A DNA stretch of 64,000 bases from Bacillota bacterium (GTDB lineage: Bacteria; Bacillota; Clostridia; Christensenellales; Aristaeellaceae). A program made the position numbers and the translations under genes. The stretch spans positions 1 to 64,000 of the forward strand of contig JAEZQK010000079.1 of NCBI GenBank assembly GCA_023413135.1, written 5' to 3'. Position 1 is the first letter of the stretch; every line of letters starts with the position of its first letter. The notes under the pieces were generated by a model. The model saw only the letters and a list, made by a program, of their open reading frames with translations. It was not told the origin of the DNA and did not search any database. This document shows positions 44,344 through 51,714 of this stretch, piece after piece.

Positions 44344-45486
44344 ATGAGAAGAATCTGCGTGATCACCCTGCTCGTCTGTCTTGTACTGCTGCCGCTTGCA
44401 GGCAAGGCGCAAACGTACATGAAAGCACAGGCATACTACACCATTGGGGAATTGCGGGAAAGCATCCCGGAAAGATGGACACAGACCTATGAAACGAAGT
44501 GGCGCAAGGTGAGCATCGATGTGCAGCCCACCTTACCGCAGGTGGATAAGCTGCCCATCCTCAAGGTTATTCCAGATTTTCGGCCGCTGGATATTTCCGG
44601 GCTGGGAGAGGGCTGGAGCAGATGGGAAGTGAACGACCGGGCCACTTTTGCGGCATTTCAAAATGATTTAGATCAGGAAGAACGCGACGCAAAGGGCGAA
44701 ACGACTACAACAAACTATTACCCTCCTTTCGATATGAGCGCCTCTTATGCGCAAAACAATGACCTGACGCTGAATGATGTCCTGAACCATCTTATGCGCA
44801 TCATGGACGCGATGGGTGAGGATCAGGGGCAATGGCAGTACGATCGGCCAACCAGGATATTCGTTAATACAACAGTCAGCCGTACTACGGGCAAACCCCT
44901 GCTGCCCGGCAGCTATTCCGTCAGCCTTCATCAAAAGCTGCAGGGAGTTCCGGTGCTCTGCCATGCGCTCAACGGTGTTGATAGCCCAAAGGATCAGGAA
45001 ATGTGGTTCCATGCCGGGCTGACATTTCAAATCCGCACGCCGGAGTCCGTTTCTCTTGGTGGTAAGGAGGTCACAGTAAAGGAAGTGCTGGCCGATGATG
45101 TGCCGCTGTGCGATTTCTCCAAGGTCAAATCGGCCATTGAGGAGGAGATACAGGCAGGCCATATACGGAAAATCTTTGATGTGGAGCTTGGATACGCTTT
45201 GTATAACGAGCCCGGCGTGTCCCGCAAACCCGGCCTGGAATGGCTTCATACCGCCATGTTCTACGCCGTTCCCGTATGGCAGGTGAACTGCTATTATGTG
45301 GAAAATGGTCAAAAGGAACTTAGGGACTATAAGGACTTGGATGTGCCTGAGCGTGCCGCGATGGAATACAAAACGCTGATCGTGAATGCCCAGACGGGCG
45401 TGGCTATGGACCGTTCCGACAACCGCAAGGGCTGCGGGGATTATTTAGGGTTCATCTCATGGGAGGAAGTGGGCGGCAAGCAATGA
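44344..45486 (+). CDS. Secreted paralog family protein, member A
   Basis: The 380-residue protein starts at ATG 44344, 7 bp after AAGGAGG. A signal peptide (about 1-20, cleavage near 'GKAQT') precedes a single domain shared with the three following genes. Conserved landmarks in order are 'KWRxVxIDVQP', 'LGEGW', 'YPPFDM', 'GEDQGQW', 'VPLCDFS', 'AGHIRKIFD', 'LGYALYNEPG', 'VPVWQVNCYYVEN', 'VNAQTG' and 'GFISW'. The last third loosely recalls PepSY-like or DUF6034-type secreted proteins, but I do not recognise the family with confidence. It is the most divergent of the four. No lipobox, cell-wall anchor or enzyme motif is seen. Confidence 0.8.
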   Translation: MRRICVITLLVCLVLLPLAGKAQTYMKAQAYYTIGELRESIPERWTQTYETKWRKVSIDVQPTLPQVDKLPILKVIPDFRPLDISGLGEGWSRWEVNDRATFAAFQNDLDQEERDAKGETTTTNYYPPFDMSASYAQNNDLTLNDVLNHLMRIMDAMGEDQGQWQYDRPTRIFVNTTVSRTTGKPLLPGSYSVSLHQKLQGVPVLCHALNGVDSPKDQEMWFHAGLTFQIRTPESVSLGGKEVTVKEVLADDVPLCDFSKVKSAIEEEIQAGHIRKIFDVELGYALYNEPGVSRKPGLEWLHTAMFYAVPVWQVNCYYVENGQKELRDYKDLDVPERAAMEYKTLIVNAQTGVAMDRSDNRKGCGDYLGFISWEEVGGKQ

Positions 45487-45511
45487 GGAAAGTATAACAA
45501 ACACATGGTGT

Positions 45512-45535
45512 CGTAGGGGCGAACTGTGTTCGCCC
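45512..45535. repeat. Small palindrome, possible interspersed repeat fragment
   Basis: GGGCGAA (45517-45523) pairs with TTCGCCC (45529-45535). The 12-mer CGTAGGGGCGAA at its left end occurs inverted at 13015-13026. Confidence 0.4.
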
Positions 45536-45584
45536 GCCCTCTAATGCTTGACACAATCCACTTGTTTTCAGGGCAGCATTAGTA

Positions 45585-45660
45585 CTTTTTTTATTTGTCT
45601 ATGACGGAATGAAAACCAGGCGACATAGTGAGGATGAAACGCAAAATCAAGGAGGTACTT
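45585..45660 (+). repeat. Duplicated 76-bp leader, copy 2
   Basis: Second copy of the leader at 44268-44343, directly before the second paralog. Confidence 0.75.
45602..45627 (+). promoter_or_regulatory. Possible ECF sigma promoter, copy 2
   Basis: TGACGG (45602-45607) and CGACATA (45621-45627) keep the spacing of copy 1, while the spacer between them has changed. Confidence 0.5.
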
Positions 45661-46797
45661 ATGAAAAGGATCTTCGCCATGACCCTACTGGCCTGCTTTG
45701 CGCTGCTGCCGCTTGTGGGCAAAGCTCAAACGTACATTTCCATTTTGGAGATGAATGAACATCCACCGGAGCGCTGGGCTCAGGTCTATGAAACCAAGTG
45801 GCGTACGGTTGAGATCGATGTGCAGCCTATAGTGCCGTTGGTCGAAAACATTCCTATTCTCAAGGTTACCCCGGATATGGAGGTGCCCGATATCTCTCCT
45901 TTGGGTGAAGGGTGGACAAGCAAACAGAATGAAGAATTCGGGATCTTTTATGCATCTCTCAACGAGGGGGGGGATCCAGAATTACGTTACGCGGAAAAAC
46001 GACTGGGTGGGGTTATTACGTCTACACACTACTTTCCGCCTTATAACACGGACAGGGTCTATGCAGAAAATAACGACATAACACTCGGCACCGCAATCGA
46101 TCAGTTAAAAAGCACGCTGACCGCCATTGGTGAAGATCCGGAAGATTGGTGGTATAATCGGCCGAAAGATGTTCTGTGCAACAAAATCGTCAAGAAGAAA
46201 ACCGGTGAACACTTACTGCCAGGAGAGTATGGTATCTCGTTAGATCAACAGTTATCCGGGATTCCTCTCCTTTGCTGTTATGTCAACCAAACAGTAAAGC
46301 GCAGCTTGAAGGAGGAAGTAGGTTTTAATGCGGGTTTTTTATATTCCATCCGCACACCCGAGGCGATAAGTATGGGCTGGTCAAAGGTAAAAATAACTGA
46401 AATATTATGTGATGACATTCCTTTGTGTGATTTTTCTTCCATTCAGGCCGCTTTGGAAAAGGAAATCAATGCGGGTCATATTCGCAAAATTTTCGATATT
46501 GATTTGGGATATGCATTGTATAACGAACCAGGCGCTGTGCGTGGCCCCGATCATCCGAGGGGGGCGATCTATTATGCCGTTCCGGTATGGCGGGTGAACT
46601 GCTACTACATAGAGAACGCCAAAAAAGGAATACGCGATTATACAGGAATGGACGTCCCCGAGCGCGCAGTAGCGGAATATATGACGCTGCTTGTAAATGC
46701 CCAAACGGGTAAACTGATTGATCGCGCCGATAAAAGAAAAGACGCCGGCGCTTACAAAGGGTTTATATCCTGGGATAAAGCAGGCGGCAAACCATGA
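45661..46797 (+). CDS. Secreted paralog family protein, member B
   Basis: The 378-residue protein starts at ATG 45661 after AAGGAGG and has a signal peptide ending near 'GKAQT'. It carries all family landmarks: 'KWRTVEIDVQPIVP', 'LGEGWTS', 'FPPYNTDRVYAENNDITLG', 'IGEDPEDWWY', 'LCCYVNQTVKRS', 'VPVWRVNCYY' and 'GFISWDKAGGKP'. It is much closer to members C and D than to A. Its stop overlaps an ATG that opens the next coding segment (ATGA), implying translational coupling. Function unknown. Confidence 0.82.
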   Translation: MKRIFAMTLLACFALLPLVGKAQTYISILEMNEHPPERWAQVYETKWRTVEIDVQPIVPLVENIPILKVTPDMEVPDISPLGEGWTSKQNEEFGIFYASLNEGGDPELRYAEKRLGGVITSTHYFPPYNTDRVYAENNDITLGTAIDQLKSTLTAIGEDPEDWWYNRPKDVLCNKIVKKKTGEHLLPGEYGISLDQQLSGIPLLCCYVNQTVKRSLKEEVGFNAGFLYSIRTPEAISMGWSKVKITEILCDDIPLCDFSSIQAALEKEINAGHIRKIFDIDLGYALYNEPGAVRGPDHPRGAIYYAVPVWRVNCYYIENAKKGIRDYTGMDVPERAVAEYMTLLVNAQTGKLIDRADKRKDAGAYKGFISWDKAGGKP

Positions 46798-46826
46798 GTA
46801 ATGAACGAACGTATGGAGGTACCAAT

Positions 46827-47956
46827 GTGAGGAAATTGTGCGCATTTGCTTTACTGCTTTGTTTTTTACTTGGTCCCATTGCCGGAGAGGCACAATCCTA
46901 TTTCACTATTACGCAATTGCAAGAATCGCTGCCGCAAGGTGGACAGAAACTTTCAAAACCAAGTGGCGCACGGTTGAGATCGATGTGCAGCCTATTGTGC
47001 CAAAGGTCGAGAATATGCCGATTTTGAAGGTTACCCCGGATATGGAGGTGCCCGATATTCCCCCCCTGGGGGAAGGGTGGACAAGCGATTGGGACGCGGA
47101 ATTCGCCCTGTTTCACGCATATCTCAACGGAGGCGGTTTTGATGAGGTGCGCCACGCGGAAAAAAAACTGGGTGGGGTTATTACATCGACACACTACTTT
47201 CCGCCTTATGATATGGACAGGGTGTATGCGGAAAACAACAATATCACCTTGGGCGGCGTCATCGACCGGTTGAAGAGCACGCTGACCGCCATTGGCGAAG
47301 ATCCGGAAGATTGGTGGTATAATCGGCCAATCGACGTTATGTGCAACAAGACGGTCAATAAAGAGACCGGCAAATACTTGCTGCCAGGGGATTATACTAT
47401 CTCGTTGGAGCAACAGTTATCCGGAATTCCTCTCTTTCACGAAAGTGTGGATCATACGGTAAAACGCAGTATGAAGCAGGAAGTGGGTTTTACTACAGTT
47501 TTTTCATTTGACATGCGCACACCTAAAGCGATTTGTTTTGGGTGGGCAAAAGTGAAAATAACAGAGGTTTTGAGCCAGGATGTCCCCCTGTGCGCTTTTT
47601 CTTCCGTTCAAGCGACTTTGGAGAAGGAAATGAACGCAGGCCATATCCGCAAGATTTTTGATATTGATCTGGGGTATGCGCTGTATCATGAGCCGGGCAT
47701 TGTGCGCGGTGCCGATCATCCAAAGGGGGTCATCTATTATGCGCTCCCTGTATGGCGGGTAAACTGCCACTACGTAGAGAACGCCAAAAAGGGAATGCGG
47801 GATTATACGGGATTGGATGTCCCTGAACGTGGTGTAATTGAATATAGGACATTTCTCATCGATGCCCAAACGGGTAAGCTGATAGATAGCGAAAAAAAAG
47901 GCGCTGCCGACTACAAAGGGTTTATATCCTGGGATAAAGCAGGCGGCAAACCATGA
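46827..47956 (+). pseudogene. Secreted paralog family protein, member C (single frameshift)
   Basis: The best start is GTG 46827 behind GGAGG, giving a signal peptide like that of member D; ATG 46794 overlaps the previous stop and adds eleven residues. The frame fails after 'ITQLQESLP' at CAAGG (46935-46939), where member D has GAAAGG. The next frame continues 'RWTETFKTKWRTVEIDVQP' to the normal C-terminus. One missing A explains it. The rest is intact and keeps every family landmark, which favours a sequence error or a very recent mutation. Confidence 0.78.
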
Positions 47957-47985
47957 GTAATGAACGAAAGTATGGAGGTACCGAT

Positions 47986-49122
47986 GTGAGGAAATTGTGC
48001 GCATTTGCTTTACTGCTTTGTTTTTTACTTGGTCCCATTGCCGGAGAAGCACAATCCTATTTCACTATTACGCAATTGCAAGAATCGCTGCCGGAAAGGT
48101 GGACAGAAACTTACAAAACCAAATGGCGTACGGTTGAGATCGATGTGCAGCCTATTGTGCCAAAGGTCGAGAATATTCCCATTCTCAAGGTTACTCCGGA
48201 TTTGGAGTTGCCCGATATCTCTCCTTTGGGTGAAGGGTGGACAAGCAAACAGGATGAAGAATTCGGGATATTTTACTTACTTCTCAACGGAGGTACTTAT
48301 CCGCAGGTGCATCGTGCGGAAAAAGAGTTGGGTGGGGTTACTACGGGGATACACCACTTTCCACCCTATGATATGGACAGGGTGTATGCGGAAAACAGCG
48401 ATATCACCCTCGGCAACGCCATTGACCGGCTAAAGAGCGTGTTTGCTGCCATTGGCGAAGATCCGGAAGATTGGTGGTATGACCGGCCGAGTAATGTTCT
48501 GTGCAATAAGACGGTCAAAAATAAAACCGGCAAATACTTGCTTGAAGGGGATTATACCATCTACTTAGACCAACAGATATCCGGGATACCTCTCCTTTGC
48601 TGTTATGTCAACCAAACGGTAAAGCGCAGCATGAAGGAAGAAATAGGTTTTAATGCAGGCCTTTTATTTTCCATCCTCACGCCCGAAGCACTGGATTTTT
48701 GCTTGTCAAAAGTAAAAATAGCGGAAGTTTTGAGCGAGGACGTCCCCTTGTGCGATTTTTCGTCTGTTCAGGCCGCTTTGGAAAAGGAAATCAAAGCGGG
48801 CCATATTCGCAAGATTTTTGATTTTGATCTGGGGTACGCATTGTATAACGAACCGGGCGCTGTGCGTGGCCCCGATCATCCCCGGGGGGCGATCTATTAT
48901 GCGCTCCCTGTATGGCGGGTAAACTGCCACTACGTAGAGAACGCCAAAAAGGGTATGCGTGATTATACAGGTTTGGACGTCCCCGAGCGCGCTGTAGCGG
49001 AATATATGACGCTGCTTGTAAATGCCCAAACGGGCAAGCTGATTGATCGCGCCGATAAAAGCAAAGGCGCCGGCGCTTACAAAGGGTTTATATCCTGGGA
49101 TAAAGCAGGCGGCAAACCATGA
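47986..49122 (+). CDS. Secreted paralog family protein, member D
   Basis: The 378-residue protein is best started at GTG 47986 behind GGAGG; ATG 47953, overlapping the previous stop, is the alternative. The signal peptide 'KLCAFALLLCFLLGPIAGEAQS' is shared with member C, including its DNA sequence, so C and D arose from a recent duplication. It carries the same landmarks to 'GFISWDKAGGKP'. Its stop overlaps the start of the first membrane protein gene (ATGA), which ties the secreted proteins to the transporter. Confidence 0.83.
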   Translation: MRKLCAFALLLCFLLGPIAGEAQSYFTITQLQESLPERWTETYKTKWRTVEIDVQPIVPKVENIPILKVTPDLELPDISPLGEGWTSKQDEEFGIFYLLLNGGTYPQVHRAEKELGGVTTGIHHFPPYDMDRVYAENSDITLGNAIDRLKSVFAAIGEDPEDWWYDRPSNVLCNKTVKNKTGKYLLEGDYTIYLDQQISGIPLLCCYVNQTVKRSMKEEIGFNAGLLFSILTPEALDFCLSKVKIAEVLSEDVPLCDFSSVQAALEKEIKAGHIRKIFDFDLGYALYNEPGAVRGPDHPRGAIYYALPVWRVNCHYVENAKKGMRDYTGLDVPERAVAEYMTLLVNAQTGKLIDRADKSKGAGAYKGFISWDKAGGKP

Positions 49123-49910
49123 AAAATGAAATCAAACGTGCTTTTAGCTCCCCGTTGTTTTTTCTGTCTATAACAGTATTTTTCCTTTGTTTGCAAGGGT
49201 TTGCGCTGCCTGCCTTCATTAATCAAAGCATAAATGAACCAATCGAATATCGGGAGAGCGCTTTGGCGCTCTCCCTGGGCGGTTTCTTCTTCGGAGGCGT
49301 GCTCCTGCTGCTGCCCTTCTGCTCCCCAATGGCCCATGCCGTAAGCCAGGTGGACGATCTTCGCTCCAGCATGATGCGGTGGTTCGTTCTTAGAAGCTCA
49401 GTGGGCAGATATGCGTGCAGCAAGATGGTATCCTGCTTTTTTGCTTCCGCTGTCAGTGCGGGAGGCGCCTTTGTCGTGCATGCTATTCTGTGGAACCTGC
49501 TGGCAGTTCCTTATGATCCTGTGACATATCCGGTGCATGAGATTGGTTTCTCAGGGGCGAGCTTCTTCCTCGGCTGGTCAACCATCGCGCATGGATTGCC
49601 GATCTATGCTGAGATATGCCTGGGGCTTGCGTTCTCCGCCGGGATATGGTCAGTCACCGCGCTGGCCGCCGCTGTCTGGGTACCGGACAAGCTGCTGGTG
49701 GTGATTATCCCCGCCTGTGTCTATAAATTGTGGAGCTCACAGCTTACTTCCCACCTGTTTGGCATCCGCCTTACAGGCCCGGACACGCTTTTCAACGATT
49801 CACAGACCGTTTCCAGCGTGCTTGCAGCATTGACTACTTATAGCGTGCTGCTGGTGATCAGCGGGGCTATCTATTATGCCGGGCTGAAAAGGAGGGCTTG
49901 CCATGCATAG
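49119..49910 (+). CDS. Membrane protein, probable ABC-2-type permease subunit 1
   Basis: The 263-residue protein has about six hydrophobic helices and resembles ABC-2-type permeases of small exporters. Its start overlaps the last paralog stop, and its end overlaps the second membrane gene by 8 bp. It probably forms the membrane part of a transporter with the ATPase at 50757. There is no signature that gives a substrate. Confidence 0.75.
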   Translation: MKNEIKRAFSSPLFFLSITVFFLCLQGFALPAFINQSINEPIEYRESALALSLGGFFFGGVLLLLPFCSPMAHAVSQVDDLRSSMMRWFVLRSSVGRYACSKMVSCFFASAVSAGGAFVVHAILWNLLAVPYDPVTYPVHEIGFSGASFFLGWSTIAHGLPIYAEICLGLAFSAGIWSVTALAAAVWVPDKLLVVIIPACVYKLWSSQLTSHLFGIRLTGPDTLFNDSQTVSSVLAALTTYSVLLVISGAIYYAGLKRRACHA

Positions 49911-50757
49911 AAGACTCCGCGCTATGGCCGCGTTCCTGCGCGGACAGATGAGCGATTGGCTGCATTCGCCAAGAACCGTCATCATGGGGCTGGTTATCCT
50001 GGCACTGGCATACATGAACGCGAGAAGCTACAATAATATGCTGAAGACTTACGCCCTAACCTCCCATATGGGAGAAGCTTTCTATGTGTGCCTGTCCACA
50101 GGGTTTGGAAATATCATGTCGATCAGCGCGTTTTTCCTGATTATGGTTTCCGAGATTCCCAGGCGTATCGCATTCCAAAATGACATGCTGATTCGCTCCA
50201 CCCGCGGCAGGTGGCTGCGGTCGCAAATCATGTTCTGCCTTACCGTGGTCGCGTTGATGCTGGCATTAATGATCGTTTTTAGCTTGGTGCTGATGTTACC
50301 CTGCCTGTCACCCGGCAGCGGCTGGAGTATGCGCATCGAAGTGGACCCGGATACTCCTGGGATACCATCTTATGTACCAGAGTACATCCGCGTTATCCCG
50401 CCATGGCAGGCCAGCCTCTTGGCTTCTGCGATCATCTTCGCTTTCTGGTTTACCATGGTACTGGTAATCCTTCTGTGTTCCCTGGCGGGCAAACCGAATC
50501 TGGGGCTGATCCTGTATGTGTTCGTATTGGTTTTACATGTAACCGTCATGTGGGAATATCTTCCGCCAAGCCTTCGCATCATGCCGATCAATTTTTCCAC
50601 GGTCGCAGGCGTGGCCTCCCTGTATCCCGATCATGAGCTGGAAGCGATCCCAATCGTGCTTGTAGTGTACGCGGCGCTGGACTTGTGCCTGATGGGCGTC
50701 ATGCACCTTCAGGTACGCTTTATGGATATGCGGTTCACCGAAAAGGAGAGAGCGTAA
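49903..50757 (+). CDS. Membrane protein, probable ABC-2-type permease subunit 2
   Basis: The 284-residue protein has about six helices and an extracellular loop between helices 3 and 4 ('LSPGSGWSMRIEVDPDTPG'). It is unlike subunit 1, so the transporter would be a heterodimer. AGGAGGG lies just before the start. The stop TAA shares its last base with the ATG of the ATPase gene. Confidence 0.75.
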   Translation: MHRRLRAMAAFLRGQMSDWLHSPRTVIMGLVILALAYMNARSYNNMLKTYALTSHMGEAFYVCLSTGFGNIMSISAFFLIMVSEIPRRIAFQNDMLIRSTRGRWLRSQIMFCLTVVALMLALMIVFSLVLMLPCLSPGSGWSMRIEVDPDTPGIPSYVPEYIRVIPPWQASLLASAIIFAFWFTMVLVILLCSLAGKPNLGLILYVFVLVLHVTVMWEYLPPSLRIMPINFSTVAGVASLYPDHELEAIPIVLVVYAALDLCLMGVMHLQVRFMDMRFTEKERA

Positions 50758-51404
50758 TGATTACGATTGAACGCCTCATGAAACGGTATGGCAGGGCGAC
50801 GGTTTTCAGTGACATCGATCTGCGTCTGCGCCCAGGCGCCATTTATGGCCTCGTAGGGGAGAACGGCTGCGGCAAGACTACCCTCATGCGCTGCATCTGC
50901 GGTTTCACACGCCCCAGCAGCGGCAGCGTCACGGTGCTTAGCAAGGTGATTGGCAAGGATGCGGACTTCGCACCCTCCACCGGCATCATCATCGAAAATC
51001 CCGGCTTCCTGTCCCACTTAAGCGCGCGGCAGAATTTAGCCATCCTTGCGGGCATCAGCGGCAAGGCCACAAAGGAGCGCATCGATGAGGTGATACGCCT
51101 GGTCGGCCTTGATCCAAACGACAAGAAGCCTGTAGGCAAGTACTCCCTGGGCATGTGCCAGCGTCTGGGTATCGCCCAGGCCATCATGGAAAACCCGGAT
51201 GTGCTGATCCTGGATGAGCCTTTTAACGGCCTGGACAAGCATGGCATCGCGGACATCCATAATTTGCTTCAGGAGCTTAGGCTGCAAAGCAAGACGATCC
51301 TGTTGGCCAGCCACAGCGCCGCAGACATCGCGAAGGCGTGTGACGTAGTGTATGAATTCCAAGAGGGGAAATTGGTAGAGCAGCTTCCTGCAAATAAAGG
51401 CTGA
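50757..51404 (+). CDS. ABC transporter ATPase of the paralog operon
   Basis: The 215-residue ATPase starts at ATG 50757 behind AGGAGAG. It has Walker A 'GENGCGKTT', signature 'YSLGMCQRLG', Walker B 'VLILDEPFNGLD' and 'ASHSAAD' as H-loop. It belongs to the CcmA/BcrA-like class that pairs with separate ABC-2 permeases in export of peptides or lipids and in bacitracin or lantibiotic resistance (family knowledge). The operon seems to end here, with a hairpin 100 bp on. Confidence 0.9.
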   Translation: MITIERLMKRYGRATVFSDIDLRLRPGAIYGLVGENGCGKTTLMRCICGFTRPSSGSVTVLSKVIGKDADFAPSTGIIIENPGFLSHLSARQNLAILAGISGKATKERIDEVIRLVGLDPNDKKPVGKYSLGMCQRLGIAQAIMENPDVLILDEPFNGLDKHGIADIHNLLQELRLQSKTILLASHSAADIAKACDVVYEFQEGKLVEQLPANKG

Positions 51405-51614
51405 CATCACCGAGGCTTTTGTCATGACTGCATCCTTGGCAAAGAGCTGATCAGATTGTTATGTTGCCAGGGTAACTGGTAAATCGCAACACGCGGCATT
51501 TGAATGGGCTGGTATCCAAAGCTCCCATGCGGGCAGTGGAACCAGCCCTTTAATTCATCAACTAATAGAGGGGGAGGCATGGTAAAATCCATAACCGATG
51601 TTTTTGTATATAAT
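51405..51614. other. Intergenic region after the paralog/ABC operon
   Basis: No gene is seen. A stem GGGCTGGT (51506-51513) / ACCAGCCC (51541-51548) followed by TTTAATT may be a weak terminator. Beyond about 51580 the DNA becomes clearly AT-richer. Confidence 0.5.
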
Positions 51615-51643
51615 TCGACAAAATAAATTATTGAAGCTATATA
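51615..51643 (+). promoter_or_regulatory. Promoter of hybrid sensor kinase gene
   Basis: TCGACA (51615-51620), 17-bp spacer, TATATA (51638-51643). Confidence 0.6.
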
Positions 51644-51714
51644 CGTTATTAGATAAAATGGTAATCGTTGATGTTTTGTCCGGCTGAAAAAAATACATAA
51701 GAAGGTATCAAATA

